Positions 22,401 through 30,183 are shown, counted from the stretch's first letter. The stretch: DNA of 64,000 bases from Diphasiastrum complanatum (GCA_029204225.1 CM055103.1:57426878-57490877), one strand, 5' to 3'. Notes: generated by a model not told the origin, from the letters alone. Numbers and translations are program-made.

Positions 22401-23627
22401 ATTACCACGTCCGATGCCTCAATTACCTTCAAAAGTTCTCTGTAAAATGCCTTGTAAGACCCATCTGCACAAGGCAACGCCATAGCCAGTACCAAGTTAC
22501 AAAAGAGGATTGGCAGCTTCAATCTCTGAACATTATTCATCACATAGGCATTTTTAAACAAATACCTTGACATAAAATTAGCTCAAAACTCATACTGAGA
22601 GGAGAGAAACCAAAACCTTGGACGGATTCATTTGTGGCCAACACTGCAGAATTAGCATTTCTCTCTGCAAATTCAATGTCTCGGGCTGTGGCATCCGCTG
22701 ACAGGTGTGTGAGTCCGTCGTCATCTTCATCTATCAAACCTAACTTCCTTTTTTGAGCCTGCATATGCCGCACTCATCATAAATTCTTTGTTTTTAAAGA
22801 AAAGGTACCTCGTAGCCATTAAAAAAGAAGAATCCAATCTTACACAGCAGATTTATCCATCCAAAAGGATGAGTATATGCAACCCAAAGATATCAACCGT
22901 GTGAATGCCATAATCATCAACAGGCAACAGAAATCACAGGTACGTGATAAAAAACATAAACCCGAAATACCCGCTCCTTTCTGGCTTGTTTTTTGTCCTC
23001 TATTTCTTTAAGAGCCCGAGCGCGTCTAGCCTCAAGCGCTTGCAGCTCCTGCTCTTTAAAAGGCCAAGCATTTGGAATGCCTGGATCCTTCTCGACCTTG
23101 GCTTTGCGCTTCCCTAACTTCTTAGCCTCCTTTGCTTTTTTCTTATGATGTTCTTTCACCTTCTTCAAAATCTTGTATTTCTTCCGCAAGGGAACCCGCT
23201 TACTTTTACTTTCTTCACGAAAAGTTGTCAAGAAGACTTTAGATTATATTTGAAAACCTCTGTTCAATAGCGCCCACTACACTTTAATCTGGAATGCTAC
23301 ACATGTTACAAGGAATAAAGGACCCTCTTCCATCTCCAACCCTCCTCGGAAGTTGTATAACACCAAAAAACCAGACCATCAAGACAAAACCAGAAAAAGT
23401 ATATCATGAAGACAAATACATAAAAATATATGAAGAAGACAAGAGCAGGAAAATCATATCATGAAGACAAAAGCATGAACATCAAGACAAAATCGGAAAA
23501 ATCATATCATCAAGGATAAACCAGAAAAGTTATATCATCGAAAGAAAACAGAAAAATTATGTCATGAAGACAAAACCCTAGAAAAGGTAATATGATGAGG
23601 AAGGATACTCTTGCTACGCTTAACCAT
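4495..23627 (-). CDS. NSN1: Nucleostemin-like nucleolar GTPase (NSN1/GNL3 family), 9 exons
   Basis: Coding exons on the minus strand, in order: 23627-23609, 23212-22971, 22758-22617, 22464-22291, 15283-15069, 10546-10282, 5550-5371, 5164-4950 and 4827-4495. They sum to 1785 nt (594 aa plus stop) with all splice phases compatible. Every intron is GT-AG; the donor at 4949 (GTTAGC) is weak. The protein starts MVKRSK and has a lysine-rich N-terminus with a coiled coil (about 1-90). The circularly permuted GTPase domain has DARDPLGTR at 160-168, G4 NKID at 190-193, G1 GFPNVGKSS at 275-283, G2 GATPG at 297-301 and G3 DSPG at 319-322. The C-terminal third is acidic, then Lys-rich. In this family such proteins act in the nucleolus in 60S subunit maturation. 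Length matches plant NSN1 (close to 580 aa). Large introns full of transposons leave the frame intact. Family assignment is secure; expression is not shown. Confidence 0.93.
5665..6128 (+). repeat. Copia 5' LTR inside NSN1 intron 6
   Basis: The 464-bp LTR begins TGTTAGAATTT and ends AAATTTTGACA, an imperfect inverted terminal repeat. It is followed immediately by TGGTATCAGAGC, the initiator tRNA-Met primer-binding site used by plant copia elements. A TATA-like TATATAA lies at 5966-5972. The paralogous segment near 28741 lacks this LTR, so it is an insertion. Confidence 0.88.
6129..6390 (+). mobile_element. TRIM unit (PBS, internal region, PPT, LTR) embedded in the copia element
   Basis: The unit contains the PBS (6129-6140), a TRIM internal region (6141-6246) ending in a G-rich polypurine tract, and one TRIM LTR (6247-6390, 144 bp, TGTTGGAATATC to TTTCTAACA). 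It is nearly identical to the complete TRIM at 19687-20088. A second PBS (6391-6402) leads into copia sequence, so the unit lies exactly between two PBS copies. The expected upstream TRIM LTR is replaced by the copia LTR. Confidence 0.85.
6289..6361 (+). tRNA. tRNA-like sequence within a TRIM LTR (copy 1)
   Basis: This 73-nt unit has acceptor strand GGGCGGA, D arm GCTC/GAGC with the GG of the D loop, and T arm CTGGG-TTCGAAT-CCTAG. The 3' acceptor strand is TATGTCC (one mismatch, two G-U pairs), followed by A. The A box (TAGCTCAGTGG) and B box (GGTTCGAATCC) look intact. The anticodon arm is irregular: a GA bulge is needed to pair it, and the base before the triplet is C rather than U. It is therefore tRNA-derived, unlikely to decode, but could carry a Pol III promoter. 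Confidence 0.65.
6391..8510 (+). pseudogene. Truncated copia polyprotein (protease, integrase, start of reverse transcriptase)
   Basis: After the PBS, gag is missing. The frame resumes just before the protease (DSGASKHM near 6692), then runs through the pre-integrase HHCC region (WHERYGHL...CEGC, about 7078-7200) and the integrase core (7255-7800). Two catalytic integrase acidic residues appear lost: HTYLCGP where HTD is usual, and RSNKGGEY where RSD is usual. The third motif (NGVAERKN) remains. A one-base deletion near 7872 shifts the frame in [11 protein letters not shown]. The remaining frame (to about 8510) stops inside the first conserved reverse transcriptase motif (KAIGCKWV). The rest of RT, RNase H and the 3' LTR are deleted. 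Confidence 0.88.
8520..10281. other. Rest of NSN1 intron 6
   Basis: Positions 8520-8650 match 28757-28882 in the downstream duplicate, so this was the original intron before the copia insertion. I recognise nothing in the remaining 1.6 kb, which is AT-rich. Confidence 0.6.
10547..12045. other. NSN1 intron 5, left part, nothing recognised
   Basis: AT-rich intronic sequence with only short ORFs lacking domain signatures. No LTR, TIR or tRNA-like signal seen. Confidence 0.5.
12050..12240. repeat. Two tandem copies of a roughly 95-bp repeat
   Basis: Both units share TTTTTTCTGAT and the run CCTCACAGGAACAGGAACGA, followed by TCAGA...CAGATCAGACA...GGCAGATAGGA. They lie at about 12055-12145 and 12150-12235, with a few substitutions between them. 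No coding potential. Confidence 0.75.
12277..12330. repeat. Near-perfect short hairpin in NSN1 intron 5
   Basis: Arms 12277-12299 and 12308-12330 pair over 23 bases with one mismatch around an 8-base loop (TAAGAAGG). The arms start GTTTTGCAAGGC and end in its complement. It could fold as a small RNA precursor or be a MITE remnant; neither is shown. Confidence 0.8.
12340..13220. other. Intronic stretch of uncertain origin
   Basis: It contains GC-richer sequence with repeated GCTGGCTGCCAGC-type motifs (about 12820-12930) and short overlapping ORFs on both strands. None has a recognisable domain. Confidence 0.4.
13225..13360 (-). pseudogene. Copia reverse transcriptase fragment
   Basis: The minus strand reads [13 protein letters not shown] then [15 protein letters not shown], the conserved copia RT block around YGLKQAPR. 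The Arg codon is replaced by a stop. The fragment is short and isolated inside NSN1 intron 5; flanking RT motifs are too decayed to assign. Confidence 0.75.
13674..14148 (+). repeat. Candidate solo LTR
   Basis: A 475-bp segment starts TGTTGGAATGTAAATGG and ends TTCTATTTCTTACA. It has a TATA-like CTATATATATG (about 13974), and the flanking pentamers GAAAT and AAAAT match at four of five bases. There is no PBS or PPT beside it, so a solo LTR is the best reading. Strand could be reversed. Confidence 0.5.
14150..15068. other. Right end of NSN1 intron 5
   Basis: No gene or element recognised. Short ORFs here lack motifs. Confidence 0.5.
15284..16015. other. Left part of NSN1 intron 4
   Basis: AT-rich intronic DNA with no recognisable feature up to the tandem repeats starting near 16018. 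Confidence 0.5.
16018..17770. repeat. Three diverged tandem units in NSN1 intron 4
   Basis: Units at about 16018-16210, 16480-17470 (interrupted by a hAT element) and 17540-17765 share CAATTTATTTACATTTGG-like starts, TCCATCTATTTAG, and a TTTCACCCCTA...CGGTAGGACTTGTACC end. The third unit retains the GCCTTGAT site once (17591-17598), giving an empty-site comparison for the insertion in the second unit. Confidence 0.8.
16548..17321. mobile_element. Short non-autonomous hAT element, copy 1
   Basis: TIRs CATAGATGCAC (16548-16558) and GTGCATCTATG (17311-17321) are flanked by the 8-bp direct repeat GCCTTGAT (16540-16547 and 17322-17329). An 8-bp duplication with CA-starting TIRs points to the hAT superfamily. 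The ends carry repeated GAAACGCGTTTC-type palindromes. The core is GC-rich, with several GGGGG...AGCCCCC inverted repeats. No transposase is encoded. Confidence 0.85.
17780..18650. other. Intronic stretch, nothing recognised
   Basis: AT-rich DNA with two similar passages (ACACAAACAAGAA at about 18201 and 18319, each followed by a GGATCCGATACA-like motif), suggesting a weak internal duplication. No gene seen. Confidence 0.4.
18655..18765. repeat. CpG-dense block with repeated GACGCG motifs
   Basis: About 110 bp are packed with GGACGCGTCC, GGCGCGTCC and GACGCGCG motifs inside otherwise AT-rich intron. It starts after a poly-A run. It may be the terminal or subterminal part of a DNA transposon. 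The minus-strand ORF that crosses it has no recognised domain. Confidence 0.6.
19729..19799 (+). tRNA. tRNA-like sequence in the TRIM 5' LTR (copy 2)
   Basis: Same layout as the unit at 6289, with intact A and B boxes. The acceptor 3' side is damaged: the T-arm end reads CCTTTTGTCC instead of CCTAGTCTGTCC, a small deletion that creates a TTTT run. The anticodon stem also has a G-to-A change. Confidence 0.6.
19987..20059 (+). tRNA. tRNA-like sequence in the TRIM 3' LTR (copy 3)
   Basis: This 73-nt copy has a fully pairable acceptor stem (GGGCGGA with TCTGTCC, two G-U pairs) and an intact D arm. The B box has one change (GGTTTGAATCC). A 7-bp stem with an 8-base loop (ATCCATA/TATGGAT, 20059-20080) follows directly. 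No T-run terminator lies within the LTR downstream; the first TTTT in the flank is near 20129. Confidence 0.62.
20360..20905. repeat. Direct duplication in NSN1 intron 4
   Basis: Segments around 20369-20540 and 20742-20850 share CATATTTGATAACGGTT and GTCCTTAGCCCTTTGGTCAT. The segments around 20670-20725 and 20833-20895 share CTAGATAGTTTGA and TGTTTT...TTTACAA. No coding signal. Confidence 0.7.
21152..21794. mobile_element. Short non-autonomous hAT element, copy 2
   Basis: It has the same architecture as 16548-17321. The 5' TIR is CATAATTGCAC, the 3' TIR is GTGCATCTATG, and the 8-bp target duplication is AGTCAAGT (21144-21151 and 21795-21802). The subterminal GAAACGCGTTTC palindromes and the GC-rich core are shared with copy 1, but the 5' end carries an additional palindromic stretch. 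About 130 bp of core is missing relative to copy 1. Confidence 0.85.
21803..22290. other. Right end of NSN1 intron 4
   Basis: Plain AT-rich intron between the hAT element and exon 4. Nothing recognised. Confidence 0.5.
23390..23580. repeat. Degenerate short tandem repeat in NSN1 intron 1
   Basis: Roughly six diverged units of about 30-35 bp, built on ATCATGAAGACAAAA and CAGAAAAA, fill most of the intron between exons 1 and 2. Confidence 0.75.
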
Positions 23628-23813
23628 GGCCTCTGCTACAGCGCGGCGCCTGCAGCTTGATCTGCTAAACAGGCAAAATCCAGGCCTTCTGATTCGAAAG
23701 GAGACTCGATGAATGCTTTGCAAATCCCAGCTCTTCCTCCGTAAAGCGAAGGCGAAGGTTTGCAAGCTATGTATGTATGACTGAAAAACACAGGTCGAAC
23801 AAAGTGAGGCATT

Positions 23814-23836
23814 CTAGGGTTTTAGGAAACCCTAAA
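23814..23836 (-). promoter_or_regulatory. Paired telo-box motifs upstream of NSN1
   Basis: AAACCCTAA lies on the plus strand (23827-23835) and AAAACCCTA on the minus strand (23823-23815), about 190-210 bases before the start codon. Telo boxes are well known in promoters of plant ribosome-biogenesis and translation genes, which fits the GTPase. Whether they are bound here is inference. Confidence 0.6.
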
Positions 23837-23939
23837 ACAAAACTCTTAGGGGGCCTCTGCACACACAAGAGGGGACCATTCCACACCGCCTCTATTGTTA
23901 GCATGGTGTGTCCCACCAACCTGTTGAGTCGCAATAGTG

Positions 23940-24027
23940 CTTCTTGGTTTCCAAGGGGAGGCTCGAACCTGAGACCAAAGAAACTTTGGATGTCAAGCTA
24001 ACCAACTAAGACAACCCCGTTGGGTAA
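23940..24027 (-). mobile_element. tRNA-only retroposon, about 88 bp (copy C)
   Basis: The minus strand reads as a tRNA-like body: an A-box-like TTAGTTGGTTAGC and a B box GGTTCGAGCC, ending CCAAGAAG. It is flanked by the 14-bp direct repeat GAGTCGCAATAGTG (23926-23939 and 24028-24041). It has no tRNA-unrelated body and no tail. It sits about 310 bp upstream of the NSN1 start codon. Confidence 0.82.
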
Positions 24028-24041
24028 GAGTCGCAATAGTG

Positions 24042-24413
24042 GAAGAACTATACGTGTAACCAGCCAAGCCCCTGCACCTGGACCAGCACAAGAAAGAAGA
24101 CGAGCTCGAACTGTCAATTGTCTCCTTGGTGAATGACTAATTTCTATTTCAAGATTCTTCCTGCACGTTTATTGATCGTTGATCTAGGGTCAGGTGAAAC
24201 CAAGTTTAGTTCTACGTCTGCTCCTCTGATACCTGCAAGAATCACAACTTAGACAGCCAAACTATTTGAAAAACGTCTACAACGGGCTTCGGCTAATCTC
24301 TAGCAAAGGGTGACCAATATGGTCCTCTTCGGTACAGTTGGACTGCAATCAGCTGATAAGGTCTAGCTTTCAAGATCAATTTTCGATGATCCGCCTTTGG
24401 AATTGATTTGTCT
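24042..24413. other. Intergenic, nothing recognised
   Basis: No gene or element seen between the tRNA-like retroposon and the first copy of the duplicated fragment. Confidence 0.4.
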
Positions 24414-25022
24414 GGTTGGATGAGGACTCTATTCAGGTTTTGCAACAGCTATTTGGGTATCTTGTGGTAGAGGAGGCTTTTTTTGATTTTGTCACCAATC
24501 AAACGATTTTCGTTAAAAGATCAGAACAAGTCAAATGCAAGAAGATAATGGTGTCTCCTATTATCCATTACAACAAGAGCCCTCTTCAAGCATATCTCTA
24601 CTTCATTCAGTTTGTGTACGAATGCCGAGCTGTCAAGATGATGCTGCCTCGTAATAGGGTGGAAGTGAGTTTTTCTTTCTTCTATTTTCAATTTGGTCTG
24701 ATCATTCTTTTACATAGTCGTATATCTATATAATAAACAATAAAAAATATTGGTTCTTTGATCTAATAGTTCAACTCCCAATTTCAAATTTTACTCTTTT
24801 TTGTCATAGGTGACTCCTGCGTCAGGCTATCATTTGAAACTCCCTGTTTCAAGAGTTGCTGGAACAAGAAGTGGACGCACATCCTCAGTCCCGAACCCTA
24901 AAATTTTTGTTAGAGCAAAGAGAGAAGGAAAGAGAGAATGTGCAGAAGAGGCATGTAGCTTTCAATGTTTGCTCTTAGAGACTTTGTCCATACGTCTTTG
25001 CCTGAAATGGATTGGTTTTTGA
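24414..25022 (+). pseudogene. Unrecognised two-exon fragment, copy A
   Basis: Exon-like frame 24416 to about 24666 (DEDSIQVLQQLFGYL...HYNKSPLQAYLYFIQFVYEC) ends at a GTGAGT donor. A TTTTGTCATAG acceptor precedes a second frame (about 24811-25022, VTPASGYHLKLPVSRVAG). The same arrangement occurs at 27139-27720, so this is a duplicated piece of one gene. I do not recognise the family. Copy A has lost a few residues relative to copy B (VTNQTIFVKR versus VTKYNEMIFIKI). Confidence 0.5.
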
Positions 25023-25114
25023 CAAGTTGAGTATTCCAAGGTACTACTTTTTTAAATCTTTCTTCTTAAAGGTTATTGGCAGGTAGTCTATGTTTTTTTG
25101 CCTTGATCTAAAGA

Positions 25115-25590
25115 TCAGTTGATTAAAGATTGCTTGCTTTTTTTAATACAGGTAGACATAATTGTTGAGGTAGACACGAAGCAAATGGAGCTGGATATGA
25201 CATCAAGTATTGAAGATAAAGACACAATAATTGCTATAGCTTTGTCATTTTTTAAACTCCATTCTCGAAATTCTTTACCAGGAGTAGCTACTGGCTTCTC
25301 CTCTGTTGGTTCTACCCATTGCCATAGACCTTCGCCCTTCAATATGAGTGAAGTCTTTAATTTCCAAATCAAGTAGTTTGAATCTTCTAGATCCAAGATC
25401 GTAGTGATCTTAGCCTGAATATTGCTGATCGATGACATCTTCTATTTTCTGAATAACTCCAGATGCGGCTTGCTGATGGATGTATGAAGAAATTTGCTGA
25501 GAGGGGTACGAAGATACTACTATATCGACTTTGATTCGTTCTGATATCACTGTATCAGTTTTAATTCCGTAAGCTTTGATACCACCCAGC
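25115..25590 (-). pseudogene. Copia gag N-terminus with PBS-like sequence
   Basis: The minus-strand frame 25438-25115 reads LDLEDSNYLIWKLKTSLILKG then GEGLWQWV...WSLKNDKAIAIIVSLS, typical of the copia gag N-terminal region. About 140 bp upstream on the same strand is TGGTATCAAAGC (near 25582), a one-base variant of the initiator tRNA-Met PBS. No clear LTR boundary follows. It is a remnant. Confidence 0.7.
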
Positions 25591-25648
25591 CAGGAGAACA
25601 CAAAAAGGATTTTTAGATTTTGCAAGCTGACAACTCAATGATACAGAA

Positions 25649-25935
25649 ATGAATTATTCAACCTCAGAGAGAGAAGCACTGACGATGATATATGCGGTTA
25701 AGAAGTTTCGGCACTACTTGATGGCCACACACTTTGCTTTTTATACGGACCATCAACCTTTGCTCTATCTCGTTAACAAAACCTGCAACATAGGGAGAAT
25801 CACTCAATGGCTACTCTTGTTGTTAGAGTTTCATTTTCAGATAGTAGTTCGCAAGGGAAAACAACACTACATGGCAAATCATGTGTCGCGTATCAAAGGA
25901 AAGGAGGTTGCACTCCAACCCGACGGGCCGATGCT
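25649..25935 (+). pseudogene. Ty3/gypsy RNase H fragment
   Basis: The frame reads NYSTSEREALTMIYAVKKFRHYL, then FAFYTDHQPLLYLV and a terminal HYMANHVSRI segment. These are the gypsy RT-RNase H motifs (Y..tEkEalAivyalkkfRhYL, TDHkpLlyl, ADaLSR). The fragment is cut abruptly at the left arm of the large inverted repeat (25936). Confidence 0.85.
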
Positions 25936-27058
25936 CTGAAGATGCGGGAAGACGGTGATTCATCTTCATCTCGATTTGGGACAACTTGACTCCTATCAAG
26001 AATCACCCCATCTTTGTGGCTAAGACCTCTGCCACTTCCCCCCTCTTATACTCGATCAGGATCCCAACTGTTTTTGGCAAAGGTTGGCCCAATGGTAATA
26101 AAAAAGATCCACATACCCACGCACACGAGCTTCATTTGCTGGTGCTCGCAAGTTGTTTCCATAAACTGCAATGTTTGGCAGATAGACAACATTGGTATCA
26201 TTCAACCGTTGCATGAGGGCTTGAGCACTAGGCAAGAAATCTGACCACTCTTCTATTCTGAAAAAGTACGGGGTGCAGTGGGTCGTGTAACTGAACGAGA
26301 TTTTCTTGGTGAGCCTCGGTTTTCCATGCATGGCACATTCATGAATGTCAATTCCCTTGCGGTTACCACAACCATCTTCAGCACATTGTAAGACCACTTT
26401 AGTTTGTGATGTGCTTGGATCTACAACAGATGTCTTCTCCAACTATCACTGTAGCATTTTTGACAAGTCGTTATGTCGCTAGCAGAAGGTCCTGCTAGCG
26501 ACATAACGACTTGTCAAAAATGCTGTAGTGATAGCTGGAGAAGACATCTATTGCAAATCCAAGAATACTATCAACCTACCACATCACAAATTAAAGTGGT
26601 CTTACAACGTGCTGAAGATGGTTGCGGTAACCACAAGGGCATTGACATTCATGAATGTGCCATGCATGGAAAATCGAGGCTCACCAAGAAAATCTCGTTC
26701 AGTTACACGACCCACTGCACCCCGTACTTTTTCAGAATAGAAGAGTGGTCAGATTTCTTGCCTAATGCTCAAGCCCTCACGCAACAGTTGAATGATACCA
26801 ATGTTGTTCATCTGCCAAGCATTGCAGTTTATGGAAACAACTTGCGAGCACCAGCAGATAAAGCCCGTGTGCGTGGGTATGTGGATCTTTTTTATTACCA
26901 TTGGGCCAACATTTGCCAAAAATAGTTGGGGATCCCGTTCGAGTATGAAGAGGGGGGAAGTGGCAGAGGTCTTAGCCACACAGATGGGGCGATTCTTGAT
27001 AGGAGTCAAGCTGTCCCAAATCAAGATGAAGATGAATCACCGTCTTCCCGCATCTTCG
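25936..27058. repeat. 1.1-kb inverted repeat (palindrome) with a 6-base spacer
   Basis: The left arm 25936-26485 is a close reverse complement of 26492-27058, with spacer AAGGTC. The central 30 bases on each side (ending CGACATAACGACTTGTCA) look perfectly paired; further out there are scattered substitutions and small indels. Both arms read the same unrecognised protein outward from the centre (26442-26056 minus and 26473-26925 plus). The right arm runs on into copy B, so it is the source; the left arm stops at a gypsy fragment. Confidence 0.92.
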
Positions 27059-27726
27059 GAGCCAGAGAGATTACAGGTCCTCGGCAGATGAGTCGGCCTC
27101 AAGGTTCATCCTTTATCAAAATGGTGAGAACTGCAGATGAGGACTCTATTCAGGTTTTGCAGCAGCTCTTTGGGTATCTTGCGGTAGAGGAGGCTTTTGC
27201 CAGTTTTGTCACCAAGTATAATGAAATGATTTTTATTAAAATATCAAAGCAAGTCAAATGCAAGAAGTTAATGGTGTCTCCTGTTATCCATTACAACAAG
27301 AGCCCTCTCCTTCAAGCATATCTCTACTTCATTCATTTTGTGTACGAATGCTGAGCTGTCAAGATGTTGTTGCCTCGCAATAGGGTGGAAGTTAGTTTTT
27401 CTTTTTTCTATTTTCAATTTGGTCTGATCGTGAATTGAAGTACATATTTCCTGGCCAGTGATAAACCTATATAATAAACAATAACAAATATTGGTTCTTT
27501 GCTCTAATAGTTCAACTCCCAATTTCAAACTTCGCCTTTTTTTGTCATAGGTGACTCCTGTGTCAGGCTATCATTTGAAACTCCCTGTTTTAAGGGTTGC
27601 TGGAACAAGAAGTGGACTCGCATCCTCAATCCCAAACCCAAATTCTTGTTAGACCAAAGAAAAATGGAAATAGAGAATGTGCAAAAGAGACATGTAGCTT
27701 TTAATGTTTGCTCTTATAGTCTTTGT
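26492..27726 (+). pseudogene. Unrecognised gene fragment, copy B (longer copy)
   Basis: The frame 26473-26925 contains GCGNHKGIDIHECAMHGK and YVDLFYYHWANICQK, then a stop. A second frame, 26926-27354, continues through VPNQDEDESPSS to DEDSIQVLQQLFGYLAVEE and ends at a TGA just after FVYEC, where copy A reads on. A donor GTTAGT follows at about 27391; an acceptor (TTTTGTCATAG, to 27550) leads to VTPVSGYHLKLPV. The product is unknown to me: no transmembrane segment and no known motif. The fragment is fused at about 27727-27733 to the duplicated NSN1 3' end. Confidence 0.45.
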
Positions 27727-27732
27727 CCGATT

Positions 27733-28882
27733 TTGAAACCTTTTTTCTCCGTTTCTTTTCAGCACGAGCTAGCCGTGGGTTCAATATACCATCTGCATCA
27801 TAAAGTTTTTCGTTCTGACTAAGACCATCAGCACGGACTCGATTGACTCTAGTTTCATTTATATCCATATCTTCAGGTTCAGCCTCCTCTGCTTCAACAT
27901 TGCCAAACTATTCACCTTCTGAAACCTGCACAACATTACTGCTATGTTAAAGCTTAATGCAACAGCAGTACAAAAATATGAGAAGCTAATTGACACGGGT
28001 GAACTAGGTTCAGAAGAGGCCACGAATGAGGGGAATAAGTTGCTAATCAGTGATATTTCCATGTCCAAGGTCATGGGAGCACCGGAAGGTATTTCTGTAT
28101 GACTGCCATCAAGAAGCGAGGATAGGCCTGCAATCACTGCAGATTGCTCATCTTTTCACAAACTCCTTTCCCCAGTCGGCAACTATTGCTGCTTCAGAAC
28201 ATTGACTTGCTTCTCTAACAGGAGGTAAGGAGTAATGAGGAATTTTTCCTGTAATTTCAAATATGAGGTACTGCCTTCCGTGTGTGGAGGGATTTGAATA
28301 AACAATGATTCTTAAACTGATACTTATCAAAAGATCTGCTTTTAATAAAGATAGCATAGCAATATGCTAAAAAGAGTGCAAATACTTTTCATAGACGCAA
28401 AATGGAGCCAAAATAATAATAATTTGCTAAAATTTTACTGGTCATACCTTCGTTTCAATCATGGAGGACCACTCGTGCAGCGGCTATTTTGTCTACAAGG
28501 CTGCCTTTTTTTAGTTTTCCACGCATGAGAGCCACATTTTGCAGAAAATCATCCACTGAACTGAAATGTGTAATCTTGTACAATGACATCAACTTCTCAG
28601 GACGGTAGAGTTGTAAAATTTCTTGCACTCCAACCATATGACAAAGCACAATCATGGATTGCCAAAACAACTCAAGCAGAGTCAACATTCCTTTCATGCT
28701 TTAAAAAAGTCCTGTGCAGACCAATGTAGCACGCACCTAGATGCAAGATTAAATGGGATACGTGCCCACGTATGGACAGAAAATTCAATTTGATTGTACA
28801 AGGCTAACCGAAGCATATTACACCACCACACCATTCTAAGGGCCAACAAGGCTTCATTGTTGGTGAACCAAAAAACTCATGA
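27733..28882 (-). pseudogene. Partial duplicate of NSN1 exons 7-9
   Basis: This direct-orientation copy of 4633-5664 plus 8529-8650 contains exon 7 (28627-28448), exon 8 (28248-28048) and part of exon 9 (27925-27733). It is dead: TGG to TGA near the end of exon 7, a 14-bp deletion in exon 8 (201 nt instead of 215), the exon 8 donor GT changed to AT (28047-28046), and CAG to TAG early in exon 9. It lacks the copia insertion present at 5665 in the parent gene. Confidence 0.93.
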
Positions 28883-28889
28883 GGGTTTC

Positions 28890-29160
28890 TAATGTCAGCA
28901 TAGTGGAAACTATATTGTGCAATTCAATGTTATTTGAGTAGCTAGACAAAGCATTAATCAGATCTTTGAATTAGTATAAACATTGACTACAAATTCTATG
29001 TTCTCGTATTAAGTTCTGCAACAATTCACGAAAAACAAACGCTGGAAAGTATAGAAAAGATATACGTACCATCAGGATGGTCACAGTATGACTTCCTCTG
29101 TCCCGAGCATCAGCAGCTTCAGATTCAGCAACTGTGTAGTTCATCTGGTATGTGTGCATA
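28890..29160. other. Short unassigned spacer
   Basis: Nothing recognised between the NSN1 duplicate and the integrase fragment. Confidence 0.4.
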
Positions 29161-29162
29161 CC

Positions 29163-29590
29163 CAACACAGCCAAGCACTTTCAAGTGACTGATGTTGGGC
29201 TTTCTATTATGCCATAGCTCGTATGGAGTATGCTTACCCAGATGTTTATTGGGTAGACGATTCAGCACGTACACGACAATATTCACAGCTTCCGCCCAAA
29301 ACTTCATATGCAGTTGTTTCTCTATGAGAAGACATCGAACAAGATTCAAGAGCTCGTATGGAGTATGCTTACCCAGATGTTTATTGGGTAGACGATTCAG
29401 CACATACCCAACAATCTTCACCGCTTCCGCCCAAAATTTCATACCATGAGAAGGCATCGAACAAGATTCAAGATCGTTCTGTTCATGCTCTCTGCGATGC
29501 CATTTTGTTGGGGAGAGTACCTCACCGTCAATTCTGTACGAATGCCAAATGCCAAATGCAATGAGTTTTGCAGTAATCTTTGCATTCATT
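29163..29590 (-). pseudogene. Copia integrase C-terminal fragment with internal tandem duplication
   Basis: The minus-strand frame contains MKFWAEAVKIVGYVLNRLP then HLGKHTPYEL twice (from about 29453 and 29309), then WHNRKPNISHLKVLGCVGYAHIP. This is the copia integrase region after the catalytic core. The duplicated block is about 135 bp. No other pol domain is adjacent. Confidence 0.85.
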
Positions 29591-29599
29591 TGAAATGTA

Positions 29600-30180
29600 C
29601 TCTCCTGAGATAGCCGATCCTCCTCCCAGGTACACTTCTTTTCATTTGTGGTATACTATAGCTATAAATATGCTAAAGTTACTTCATTATATATTTCAAA
29701 AGTTACTTCATTATATATTTCACTTTGATGTTGAATTGAAGAGAAAAGATCACACTACATTGTTTATATATGGATTAGAATGAAACATTTGTTGGCCTTG
29801 CATTGCAAAGGCAATATTATGTGGTGAGGTTGGTCAATGGAGTTATTTAAAAAGTTAACATTAAAAATATGTTGGTGGTGAGAGCTCAAACTTTAAAGGC
29901 CTGTCTTTCGTTAAGGGCTTTTGTTATGCATGACTATTTTGTTAACGGTCTAAATAGAACATGGATCAGTTGGCATGCAAAACTTCAGCGTGCAAACCAT
30001 GCAGATCGTTGAAGTGCAGGCATAATCAAAAGCAAAACTTAATTTGGTTATGAATTATTATGGATTCATGCATTGTTTTCATGAGCATAACCAAAAGCAA
30101 AACAAATGCATGGATGGATAATTTTTTAAAAGCAAAATCTTAAATCTTAAAAAACAATATTTATACTAGTAGTAGTAGAT
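29600..30180. other. AT-rich unassigned stretch
   Basis: It holds a small tandem duplication (AAGTTACTTCATTATATATTTCA at about 29678 and 29701) and no gene signal. Confidence 0.45.
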
Positions 30181-30182
30181 GG

Positions 30183-30183
<1 letters not shown>

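Noticed and set aside
23814-23836. Telomere-repeat remnant
   Set aside because: Only two single heptamer-like boxes in opposite orientation, not an array; their position suits promoter telo boxes.
26473-26925. Two independent genes on opposite strands at 26056-26442 and 26473-26925
   Set aside because: They are mirror copies created by the inverted repeat.
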